DNA of 64,000 bases from the NCBI RefSeq assembly GCF_963675165.1, contig NC_087377.1, positions 17,939,018 through 18,003,017 on the forward strand. Direction: 5' to 3'. Both the position numbers and the translations under genes were made by a program. Of the stretch, positions 12,691-24,506 are shown piece by piece. The notes beneath the pieces were generated by a model. The model had not been told where the DNA came from. It ran no database searches and saw only the letters and a program-made list of their open reading frames with translations. How positions within the stretch are numbered: position 1 is the first letter of the stretch; every line of letters begins with the position of its first letter. This DNA is from Halichondria panicea (Eukaryota > Porifera > Demospongiae > Suberitida > Halichondriidae).

Positions 12691-15600
12691 TTATAATATA
12701 GTCTCACTCTGTGGGCTGTGTTGATCGATATCATTAATTCCTTTAGATTAAAGTAAATACAATTAATTTATTATATTATTTTGAGCAAACATACCTGTTG
12801 TTGCCAGGATAGATATTTTCGTAATCTGAATGATTGTAGGCACATTATGATAAAGCTATACACACACACGCATGCACGCACATACACACGCACATGTGAT
12901 AGGGTTATTACATGCACAGTATTATGACAGATGGAATCATACCTCGAATATGTTCATATGTGTGCTCATCATTTGATTGGACACTGGCTGCATCATTAGG
13001 AGCTTGTATAACAGACATACCATATGCGGGATTCCTCGCTGTGTGCATGTGATATATATTCAGTGAATAAAACATACACTATATTTTATGACTTGCAATT
13101 GTATGCAGTTTGGTTGGGATGCCAGGAATAAGAAGGTTTTCGTCTCGTGCAAACCAACAGTATAAGAATAAACAGTAGTATGATCACTATGACTCCAATA
13201 ACTCCAACCACAGACACAGCAATTACCACTTCGTTAACGTCACCTCCTATAATTATATAATTATAATTATAATAGGCTGGCAATTGGAATAATAAACCTT
13301 CTGTAGGTGGTGTGAGAATAGGTGGTGTGAGAAAGCTGATGGTGATGTTTGCGCTCACACCAGGGGTCAAAGTGCAAGAGTAGGTCCCAGTGTCTGTAGA
13401 TTGTGGATTGATGAACACGAGGTTATTGCCAACTTGAGTGGCAGAAGAGGGCAGAGTGAGTCGACCAACACGCACCCAGCGTAGAGTAAGGACATTACTG
13501 ACACTGGAGGAACAGTTGAGTTGTGTTCTCTGACCAGCAAATACTTCCCCGGGAGGACCGGCGACAGTGGGCGGTGAGGGTGCTGTGTGTGTGGGTGGAG
13601 GGGGAGATTAGACTCGTACAGTAGTTTTCCTGCACACCACTAGTCATTAAACAGTGTGTGCAAGATACAAAACACTACAGTGCATCCAGTCTAGAGAGTA
13701 GAATACAAAAATAGGTGAGTAGTTGTACTTAAATGTATCTCAAGATTGGAACATTTCTAAGAAATTGTGCTGATATACCATTGTATAGGTAAAAGAATAA
13801 GCTAAAACATGATTCAAAAATATTTCCCAAAAGTTGTTGTAGTGGAAAATAATTTTAGGTGATAATGGGGGTGATCGTAAAAAAATGTACGTAACATCAA
13901 TTATCTCCGGAACTAAAGTATTTCTGGACAAATTTTTCTTGTCAAAAGTTAGACAATTTATTCAAGCTTACTCTGTGTAATTTTTGGACCTTAGCCGTAA
14001 GATTTTCTACTATCTATAGATGTTGTGACAAAATTCCAAACCTTAGCCGGAAACCGTTGGCCTTTTTTCTCTCCCTATAACCGATTACCCACTATAACAA
14101 TTGTTTATTGTTTTATTAATCACCACAAACCCACCACCTTATGTTGTCATGGAAACATTTTTGGATATGTTGTAGTTTATTCATTCACCTACACAATGGT
14201 ATCAGCAGATGTTCTTAGAAATGTTCCAATCATAAGATATTTACATTTAAGTACAACTACTCACACATTTTTGGCTCTTTAGACTGGATGCACTGTATCT
14301 TACCTTGTGTGGAAAATTCTCCCTGAAAGAAGAACTGAGATATTCCCATCGCATTGACAGATGCAACACGTACGTCATACAAAGCACTCGGTATTAAATC
14401 AGTCAATATCACCATGGTAACATTGCCGGCCACACTCCTCACGAGAACGTCGCTAGGAGTGGTCCAATCATTGACATGCTCTTTGTATTGTACGAGGTAT
14501 TCGTCCACCTGACCCCCGGGAAACACCCAGGAAATTAGAGCCATTCGATTGGATACTTGGTCCACCGTGGGAGCGACTAAAATTGCCTGTGGTTCATCTG
14601 TGAGGGATGGCCTTGACGAAATCAATTGAAATGTCTTTTCTAAGCTTTCATAAAATCATAAAATTGTTGGCATTGGATCAACGGTACTGCATGGCCGTTC
14701 AAAGATGCTCTAATTCAGTAATGCTAAATATATAAGTTTTAAAGTAGAACTATACTACTAGAAAATCGGCTCTGTAACTATAGACTGTTCTGATGGTCCA
14801 AGGAATAAAATAAGTTAATACTCACCCAGTGACTGGGTCATGATGGTAATGGTGGCAGCCTCTCCTCTACCAGCTGTGTTCACAGCTACCACTTCAACTC
14901 TGGAGGGGGGGGGGGGAGAAAGCAATTGTAATAAATCCTTAGGTTCAAACAAATCTGCTCACAAAGAGAACAGAACGGATATTAGCTACTAGACTATTGT
15001 TAACAAATGCATTATATACATGTATTAGGAAACAATTGCTGATACTATACTATACTAAACTACAATGCCCATTATGTATACATACACTACCTACAGTAGC
15101 GAGATAGTAACTATGCAGACAATAACTAACTCACTCATATGAGGTGCTGCCCACAAGGTCGATTGGTGGACTGGGGGTCCTACCATTAAATAGTAACAGG
15201 GAGAGGTCAGACAGATCAGTAATCTCAATCTCACTGAATGTTGGAGCTCCTATTATTCTATAGCGCATGATGTACTGAGTGACTGGGCGACCACCATTAT
15301 CAGCCGGTAGCAGCCAGGAGAGACTTAGACCAGAGGCACTCACACCCTCGTCAGTCAGGTTAAGTGGCATTGAAGGAGCTGGGGGGGAGGATGAGGTGGT
15401 AGTGAATCATACACCCCACAATATACTCACGATCCACTAGCGTTTGATTGGATACAAAGTCTGAGAAATCTCCGATCCCCTGGGAGTTGCTCCCGGCAAC
15501 CCGAACGCTGTACCCTGACCCCTTATCCAGCTGAGTGAACGTGTATGTGAGGGTGTTAGGATCAGATACTATGAAAGTGCGAAAGTCAACGTCGTTGCTA

Positions 15601-16331
15601 TCACGGAGGCTGACAAACCAAGCTTCCTGTGGAGAGGTTGTAGCAACACTGAAAACAGGAGGCTGTAAGGAAGGGGGGCAATATGACATTGGCTAAGTGT
15701 GGGGTGTAAGGTGTGTGTGTGTGTGTGGATGTGAGTGTGTGTGTGTGGGTGGGTGTGGGTGTCCTTACCAGCCACTCTGCAACGAGAGTTGTAGAAGTTG
15801 GACTGGTCAGTGTAACCATACGAGGAGCACCAAGCCCTACACATCACATGACCAGTAATTAAGCCACATGGAAGAAACTGCCTACTATATATGTAATTAT
15901 TAGTAATGTTTGTAACAAAGGCTGGCTAACAAAACACACACACACTTACTTAGAGAGAGAGTCATGGCTGATATCATAGCAGATTCACTAGAGCCAACAG
16001 CATTGTTAACAGTCACTGTAATATTGAAGAGTGTAAATTCATTTAGACCAGGAATCTGGGTTGATTGCAGAGAACTGTCGCCAGTGAGAGGTATCTCTCT
16101 AACTCGTACTATTCCATCGAATACTTTCACTGTGACCCCGGTTATAGGGCTCAGTCCATCGAAGCCGTTAGTCCAGGAGAGGTCCAGACTAGTCTCTCCA
16201 ATATTGGAGACCATCAGGTTAGTGGGGGGATCAGGGGGAACTGTGTGTGGTGTGAGATGTGAGGGTGTGTGTGTGTGTGTGATATGTGAGGAGGTGTGTG
16301 TGTGTGATGTGAGGGTGTGTGTGTGATGTGT

Positions 16332-16365
<34 letters not shown>

Positions 16366-17479
16366 TGTGAGGGTGTGTGTGGGGGAGGCTTACCTTGAAT
16401 GATGACCTCCACACTGGCATTTGCAGAACCAACTACATTTGTTGCGACACAAGCGTAAGTACCGCCGCTGGTTGTAGTCAGTCCTGACCTCATTAGATTG
16501 GACGATCCACCAGCAGAGTTAATGATAGCTCCACCAGCGCCATTAGTCAGAAGTGACCTTTCATGGAACCAGGTTATAAAAGAGACTGGGACAGAGTCGG
16601 AGATACAGGAGAGAGATATGGTTCCAGTTATGAAGACCATGTTAGAGGCTGGATTACTAGACGCTATACTGGGTATATCTGCAGAGGAGGATATGACATA
16701 ATACAGACAAATATGTCATTATCATCTTACAGTTAACGATCAAGCTTCCAGAGTCTTCAAGAAAATCTCCATTTTGATTGCTAGTCAGTCGACAAGTATA
16801 TACTCCAGCTTGGTCTCTTTGTACGTTCGATAATTGTGGTATTTGAAACGTAGAAAATAGTTCCCCGGCTGGATTGTACCACTGTCGTAGGAATGTCCCT
16901 GGTCGGTGTTGGTCGAGACACAGCCTAGCCTTATATCCCCTCCCTCTGTGACTACCCCATTATCTAGGATACTAACAATCGGTGCAGAAAGGCCTGTAAT
17001 TAGGGCAAGAAATAATTAATAGTATCATATCAAACTTGGATAGCTATATAGCCACTTACCAGCTGGGTAAATGAAATCACTGGCGCCGCCGCATTGAAGG
17101 GAGACAGGTATTCCCAGAAGAAAGAAAGCATCAGCATCAGTGATTACCAAGACACCAGGCATTGAAGTAACAGATACTCTATTTGTTCCGTCAGTAAGAA
17201 CCATATCAGTTTGAGCAATCCAATGTACATCAGTTGCGAACTGTCCACCTATAATACATCGTATGCAGGAGGTAGCCAGTGAAGCATTTATAGAAAGATC
17301 ATCAGTCAGATCGAAAGTTTCACTGCAAATCTGACCATGGACACCTGTATAGAGGTGGAATAGAACCTCATGACAATAATCATATTGCTCTAATATTATT
17401 ATTATTGTTGGCTACTCTGAAACTTACAAGGCATTAAGCAGAAGGAGAGCAGAGCTATCAGAGCTATACCAACAGCCAT
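12691..17479 (-). pseudogene. Family B Ig/FN3 receptor B2, one frameshift
   Basis: Full set of family B exons: signal 17428-17479 (MAVGIALIALLSF), Cys-rich Ig-like about 17060-17344, Ig about 16733-16993, Ig about 16396-16680, FN3-1 about 15950-16241, FN3-2 in two exons about 15770-15840 and 15432-15664, FN3-3 in two exons about 15137-15381 and 14827-14905, FN3-4 about 14307-14600, Ig about 13299-13582, TM exon about 13103-13249, tail exons about 12950-13037 (NPAYGM, TYEHI) and 12803-12835. One base is missing near 16906 in the second Ig exon compared with B1 and B4, giving an early stop. The TM exon has lost the usual GTAAG donor; a GCAAGT sequence six bases on would keep the frame as a GC-AG intron, otherwise the protein ends at 13086. 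The last exon and exact stop are uncertain. A 618-base MITE sits in the intron between FN3-4 and the last Ig. Confidence 0.75.
13678..14295. mobile_element. MITE with long terminal inverted repeats, TA target
   Basis: Begins CAGTGCATCCAGTCTA and ends with its inverse, bounded by TA on both sides. The inverted similarity continues inward for roughly 120 bases (tgagtagttgtacttaaatg against catttaagtacaactactca). B4 has the uninterrupted intron at the matching place. CAGT ends with a TA duplication fit a non-autonomous Tc1/mariner-like element. No transposase is inside. Confidence 0.85.
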
Positions 17480-17784
17480 CTTGCTCAAACTATTAAATGG
17501 CTTCATGTAATATACGTAGCACTTTACTATAAGGAAACCACTAAACACCTTGAAATTTATCAGCCCACACACCCACACACACACATGCACACATGCACAC
17601 AAGCGTAAGAACTGGAAATAATAAGAACACATAATAGGCCAGGACCACGTTAGTAGGCATGGGGCCAATAGTCAAACACACAGATACCATGTAACTTAAT
17701 TGCAATAATTATGTTTTTAAAATTCCACGCACACACTGGTTGTCCTGTACGACACTACAGTGCACAAGATTATACAAAACTTAC
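17480..17784. other. Deletion junction between B2 upstream region and B3
   Basis: 17,710-17,784 matches the intron after the last FN3 exon of B1 (about 1,150-1,206). Around 17,705 it switches to sequence like that upstream of B genes (compare 4,540). The Ig, TM and tail exons expected for B3 are therefore missing. Confidence 0.7.
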
Positions 17785-19607
17785 GTTGTGTGGAAAATTC
17801 TCCATGAAATAAGAACTCTGATGTACCCATCGCATTGACAGATGCAACACGCACGTCATACAAAGCACTCGATATTAAATCAGTCAATATCACTATGGTA
17901 ACATTGCCGGGTATCCTTCTCTCCATGACGTTATTATCAGAGGTCCAATCATTGAGGCGCTCTTTGTATTGTACGAGGTATTCATCCACCTGACCCCCGG
18001 GAAACGCCCAGGAAATTAGAGCCGTTCGATTGGTTACTTGGTCCACCGTGGGAGTGACTAAAATTGGCTGTGGTTCATCTGTGAGGGTCATAATCATAAT
18101 ATTGACCCCTTCCCCCGTTTAATCAATGGTTTGGGGACTCTTTTAGCTGCCATAACTTGAATTTCAACGACTTTCTGATCTTTTGAAACCTTTAAAATTC
18201 TGTCATCTTTGAGAATTGCCAATTTGGCCGTACCAATAGCCCATGGCCCAATTAAGCCGAAATGTGGACTATGGCCTTGATGAAATCAATTGAAACGTCT
18301 TTTCTAAGTTTTCAAAATCATAAAATTGTTGGCATTGGATCAACGGTACTGCATGGCCGTTCAAAGATGCTCTAATTCAGTAATGCTAAATATATAAGTT
18401 TTAAAGTAGAACTATACTACTAGAAAATCGGCTCTGTAACTATAGACTGTTCTGATGGTCCAAGGAATAAAATAAATTAATACTCACCCAGTGACTGGGT
18501 CATGATGGTAATGGTGGCAGCCTCTCCTCTACCAGCTGTGTTCACAGCTAACACCTGAACTCTGGAGGGGGGGGGGGGGGGAGAAAGCAATTGTGATAAA
18601 TCCTTAGGTTCAAACAAATCTGCTCACAAAGAGAACAGAACGGATATTAGCTACTAGACTATTGTTAACAAATGCATTATATACATGTATTAGGAAACAA
18701 TTGCTGATACTATACTATACTAAACTACAATGCCCATTATGTATACATACACTAGCTACAGTAGCGAGATAGTAACTATGCAGACAATAACTAACTCACT
18801 CATATGAGGTGCTGCCCACAAGGTCGATTGGTGGACTGGGGGTCCTACCATTAAATAGTAACAGGGAGAGGTCAGACAGATCAGTAATCTCAATCTCACT
18901 GAATGTTGGAGCTCCTACTGCTCTGTAGCGCATGATGTACTGAGTGACTGGGCGACCACCATTATCAGCCGGTAGCAGCCAGGAGAGACTTAGACCAGAG
19001 GCACTCACACCCTCGCCAATCAGGTTAAGTGGCATTGAAGGAGCTGGGGAGGAGGATGAGTTGGTAGTGAATCATACACCCCACAATATACTCACGATCC
19101 ACTAGCGTTTGATTGGATACAAAGTCTGAGAAATCTCCGATCCCCTGGGAGTTGCTCCCGGCAACCCGAACGCTGTACCCTGACCCCTTATCTAGCTGAG
19201 TGAACGTGTAGGTGAGGGTGTTAGGATCAGATATTATGAAAGTAGTGCGAAAGTCAACGTCGTTGCTATCACGGAGGATGACAAACCAAGCTTCCTGTGG
19301 AGAGGTTGTAGCAACACTGAAAACAGGAGGCTGTAAGGGAGGAGGGCAATATGACATTGGTTGAGTGTGGGGTGTGAGGTGTGTGTGTGTGTGGGTGGGT
19401 GTGAGTGTGTGTGTGGGTGTGGGTGTGGGTGTCCTTACAGGGACTCTGCAACGAGAGTTGTAGAAGTTGGACTGGTCAGTGTAACCATACGAGGAGCACC
19501 AAGCCCTACACATCACATGACCAGTAATTAAGCCACGTGGAAGAAACTGCCTACTATATATGATATGATGATAAAACAAGTAATGTTTGTAACAAAGACT
19601 GGCTAAC

Positions 19608-19638
<31 letters not shown>

Positions 19639-21154
19639 TTACTTAGAGAGAGAGTCATGGCTGATATCATAGCAGATTCACTAGGGCCAACAGCATTGTT
19701 AACTGTCACTGTAATATTGAAGAGTGTAAATTCATTTAGACCAGAAAGCTGGGTTGATTGCAGAGAACTGTCGCCAGTGAGAGGTACTGGTACTATTACT
19801 ATTCCATCAATTATTCTCACGGTGACCCCGGTGATAGGGCTCAGTCCATCGAAGCCGTTAGTCCAGGAGAGGTCCAGACTGGTCTCTCCAATATTGGAGA
19901 CCATCAGGTTAGTGGGGGGAGAAGGGGGGACTGTGAGGGCGTGTGTGTGTGAAAAGTGAGGGTGTGCATGTGTGTAATATGTGAGGGTGTGCATGTGTGT
20001 GATATGTGAGGGTGTGCATGTGTGTGATATGTGAGGGTATGTGTGTGCGTGTGTGGTGTGGGTGGGGGAGACTTATACCTTGAATGATAACTTCCACACT
20101 GGCCATTGCAGAACCTACTACATTTGTTGCGACACAAGTGTAAGTACCGCCGCTGGTGGTAGTCAGTCCTGACCTCATTAGATTGGACGATCCACCAGCA
20201 GAGTTAATGATAGCTCCACCAACGCCATTAGTCAGAAGTTACCCTTCATGGAACCAGGTTTATAACAGAGACTGGGACAGAGTCGGAGATACAGGAGAGA
20301 GATATGGTTCCAGTTACAAAGACCATGTTAGAGGCTGGATTACTAAACGCTATACTGGACATATCTGCAGAGGAGAATATGACATAATACAGACAAATAT
20401 GTCATCATCATCTTACAGTTGACGATCAAAGTTCTAGAGTCTTCAAGAAAATCTCCACTTTGCAAGCTAGTCAGTCGACAAGTATAATTTCCAACTTCAT
20501 TTCTTTGTACGTTCGTTAGCTGTGATGCTGGAAAAGTGGAAAATGGTTCCTCCCCGGCTGGATTGTACCACTCAATCCGGAATGTGCCTGGTCGGTTGTT
20601 GGTCGAGAAACAGTTGAGCCTTATATTTTCTCCCTCAAGGACTACCCCATTATTTGGGATACTAACAATCGGTGCAAAAAGGCCTGTATTTAGGGCAAGA
20701 AATAATCATATCAAACTTGGATAGCTATATAGCCACTTACCAGCTGGGTAAATGTCATCAACCCCACCGCCGCATTGAAGTCTGACTGGTATCCCCAGAA
20801 GACCAAAGAAAGCATCAGCATCAGTGATTACCAAGACACCAGGCATTGAAGTAACAGATACTCCATTCATTCCGTCAGTAAGAACTATACTAGGGTCAGC
20901 AATCCACTGCACATTAGTTGTGAACTGTCCACCTACAATGCATCGTATGCAGGAGGTAGCCAGTGAAGCATTTATAGAAATATAATCAGTCAGATCGAAA
21001 GTTTCACTGCAAATCTGACCATGGACACCTGTATAGAGGTGGAATAGAACCTCATGACAATAATCATATTGCTCTAATATTATTATTATTGTTGGCTACT
21101 CTAAAACTTACAAGGAATTAAGCAGAAGGAGAGCAGAGCTATCAGAGCGTCCAT
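17785..21154 (-). pseudogene. Family B Ig/FN3 receptor B3, 3' half missing
   Basis: Signal exon about 21111-21154 (MDALIALLSFCLIP), Cys-rich Ig-like about 20746-21030, Ig about 20417-20683, Ig about 20083-20362, FN3-1 about 19644-19933, FN3-2 about 19441-19503 and 19096-19331, FN3-3 about 18800-19045 and 18488-18566, FN3-4 17785-18080. The next expected exons (last Ig, TM, tail) do not exist before the start of B2. One extra T near 20260 breaks the third Ig. The last exon keeps a good phase-1 donor, so transcripts could in principle splice into B2 exons, which start in the same phase; this is speculation. From FN3-4 to FN3-2 it is very close to B2, including intron sequence, which indicates recent duplication or conversion. 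Confidence 0.8.
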
Positions 21155-21453
21155 CTTGCTCAAACTGGCTTCATGTAATATGCTGGTTTGGCACTTTAGT
21201 AAACCACTGAACCAGCCACTGAACACATTGTCATGTCATATGTATGGTTGCCTCCCACATGATGCACACAAGCACAGCAGAAGCACAAGTGCATAAACAA
21301 ACACACACGCATGCACATACCATGTAACTTGCATTTTTTTAACTTGTAAATTACTTGCTAACACTTATATGCAGTAATTACTTACTATGCAGTTAACAAT
21401 GCAGCTAGCTACATAAGAACAGCTATTGGGAAATAGTTATTCTAATTGTAGAT
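21155..21453. other. Intergenic spacer B3-A3
   Basis: Near-copy of 4,343-4,677. No gene seen. Confidence 0.6.
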
Positions 21454-24400
21454 CTAAGTTACAGTGTCATACACAGCATTTCCGCTTGACGTGTTCTCTT
21501 TGGTTAGACCATACGCTGGGTTGTTGGAGCTGACAGGGTCTGTAGTGTAGGCACCTTTCTTCCTTGACTTCACGAGCAGTAAACTGAGTAATATTGCAAC
21601 CAGAGTTATGAGGATAATTAGAAGGATGATGGCGGGAACCCCAATAGCCAGTCCAACAATAGACTCCATACTCAATGGTTCTTCTGCAGAAGAATAGAAT
21701 TGAGTTATTATACTAAGTTAGAAATAACATACCTATAGCATTTCCATATCAGTTATCATGACCTCCACGTTGATTACCATGGAAACTGTTCCGGCTGCAT
21801 TAGTCCCCACACATGTGTACACACCAGCATTGGCTAGCGTAGCACTGTCGATAATTACTCTAGACAGAAACGAGTTGCCAGTAGGCCTGGAAATACCGAT
21901 ACCATCTCCTGAAGAAAGCACGTTACCATCTTTAAGCCATGTAATTTCCGGTGTGGGGATGCCCATGACCTCACACTCTATATTCAGTCTAGCGCCTACT
22001 ATTGTGTTTGGTGTAGAACTAAAGTTTGTGATGATCGGATCGGCTGAAGAGGAGGAGGAGGGTTCAGGTGCATAAGTATGTGTTGCCTAGGAATTGACTT
22101 ACTGCAAAATACAAATGGATTCTCTTGAAATACGGTAGACTCAGTTGTACTTTCACAACTGTACGTTGCAGCATCACCCATGATGATATCAGACAGTTGT
22201 ATCTGAAGGAAAATCAATATGCACGTTTAAGTAACATGCAATCACCATCCACCAATCACACGCAGGCACAAGCCTCACCTGGTCGGCAAAGGTTTGTGAG
22301 ACTCTTTGGAAGTTCCCCTCTCCTGGAGTGATGACGTTGCGCCCCATTAGAAATCTTACTTCAGGCCGTGGAAAGCCATCGGTTTGGCAAGTGATAATGA
22401 CAGTACTGGCGTTGAGTAGACACATGGCAGCAGGGTTATCAATAACTGACAAGCTCAATGAAGAAATTGGATCGCTAGTGGCAACTGTAGGGAAAAATTA
22501 AACAAACGCTAAACAAAGATATCTCAATTGTACCTGGTACAGTAATGTACAAGTCTGGAAGAACCCTGCTTCCAGCAAGATTGCTGAAGATAGCAGAATA
22601 AGCCCCTGATGTTTCATTGGTCAGATTAGTCACGGTCAACATAAACGTGTAAGGAGATACGGCATTAACATCACTGCAAGGGTTGGTGATAGTGTATTGG
22701 TCTCCGTTAGCAATGTTAGAGCCTTTGAAGGACCACTGTACACTCGGGCAAGGGTCAGCCTCCACAGACACAGGTACTGTCACCATGGTCCCAAAGTCAC
22801 CCATAAAGAGAGTACCAACTTGTCTGTCTCTCACTGCTCCAATGACAGTCTCATCGAAAGCCAGGGCAGTGGGTGCAGCTGTGTAATGAAACAAACTGAT
22901 AGTGAACACGCAAAATTATACATGTACAAAGTAAATTAAGATGCATAATAATTATAGCAAACTGCTTATAGAACATGTACGTATACAAAAGCAATGGTAT
23001 AATTATGTTACCTGGAGCTCTGGCCTCCAACAACCAGGCAGCATTGTCTTCAGACACTGTATTACTGACAAAGCACTGGTACACTCCAGAGTGACTGACT
23101 TGAGGGTTTGCAATAGTCAGCATAGTGGCGTCAAAGACAATTCCAACGAATGAAGAGTCAATTACATCTCCATTGAAGTACCACACTGTTGAGGTTGCAG
23201 GGTAGCCAGTGTTGGCACAGGAGAAGGTAGTAGCAGGGCCTTGTCCTACAATCACTTCACGGATGTTCACCTCCGAGGGATCCATCGTTATCACGGCTTT
23301 CCCTGTGTGCATGTGTGTGTATGTGTGTGTGTGTGCGTGTGTGCGTGTGCGTATGTGTGTGGTGGGTGTGGGTGTGGGTGTGGGTGAGATAACTCACGTT
23401 GCACTGTGACTGCTCCACTACTGATAATAGTGGCTTGGCCCTCTCTACATTCCAGAGTGACTACAGCTGGGGGAGGGGGTAGGTTTGTGACCGTACCCAC
23501 TGCTTGGTTGGAATCAGTGTTGGTTCCAACACTATTAGAGAAAGCACAAACACGATTTAGTGTCCCTTCTGAAGAAACATAGCTGAACTCAAAGTCCTCG
23601 TCCTCTCCCTCTGCAGAAAAAGCCGTGAGATCTCCTATCTCCTTGTACACAAAATCCATTCCATTTACTAGTCCAGTACCATTGACAAAGTATGTCTCAG
23701 GGCTTCTCACTGATTCGTGCATTCGAGCATTGCTTACTTCACAGTGATAATCGCGTGGGAAAGTCTCAATATCTCGAATGTAGGCCCATCTTCCACCCTC
23801 CAGAAACCTTATGAGATTATTCTCCAGGTTCTCGATTAAAGGTGTACCGTCTTGAAACCACACGATGTCTGGAGGTGGTTGCGAGTCCCCAACCCTGCAC
23901 TCAAGAGCTATGTCAATACCAAACCCAGCAGTAGGAATTGCAGTTGGTACAAACGTACGCTCTACCTCAGTTGGCATAAAGCCACCGAAAACTACAAATA
24001 GAAAATGATTACAATACAATGTAGGAGCATGAATTGCTTACATGCATAGTAGACAGTGATGTCTCTACTGCGGATGGTTGCATTGAAGCCAGGCTCTCCA
24101 ATGATGTTAGTAGCCTCACAGTGATAGATAACTCCAGCCGTGGAAGCATGTTCTCCCTCAGTGATATTTTGAAACAAAAAGTTACCATTAGAAAGCATAA
24201 AGCCAGCGTCAACCACGTCATCTCCCCTGTACCAAGTCACGGTAGGTGTAGGGTCCCCAGTAACATCGCATTGTAGGCTAAGATCTGAATTAGATCCATC
24301 AGCGTTGGTTGCAAAGACAACCACATCTTCTTGCTCACTGTTGAAACTAGGAGCCACTCCTACCTCTGTATGTATATATAATAATATGTATGTATACCTA

Positions 24401-24506
24401 TAATATAAGAAGTTGATCTCTCACCTGTGTGTGCAGAGAACACAATATTGGTGCTGTAGATGCAGAGTAAGATAAGAACTCCTCCACTTGCTGTCATGAC
24501 AGCCAT
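21454..24506 (-). CDS. Family A Ig receptor A3, predicted secreted
   Basis: Exons: 24425-24506 (signal peptide), 24042-24365, 23398-23991, 23012-23302, 22534-22878, 22279-22484, 22103-22202, 21733-22043, and a TM/tail exon 21454-21683. All domains are open. Compared with A1, the last Ig exon is two bases longer at its very end (CTATAG before GTATGT instead of CTAG), which makes TAG the final codon of that exon. Translation would stop after 750 residues, before the TM helix, giving a soluble ectodomain with seven Ig-like domains. The TM exon itself (NPAYGL, AVYDTV tail) is still open, as in A1. Either a decoy/soluble receptor, a recent null for membrane display, or rescued by another splice site that I do not see. 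Confidence 0.85.
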
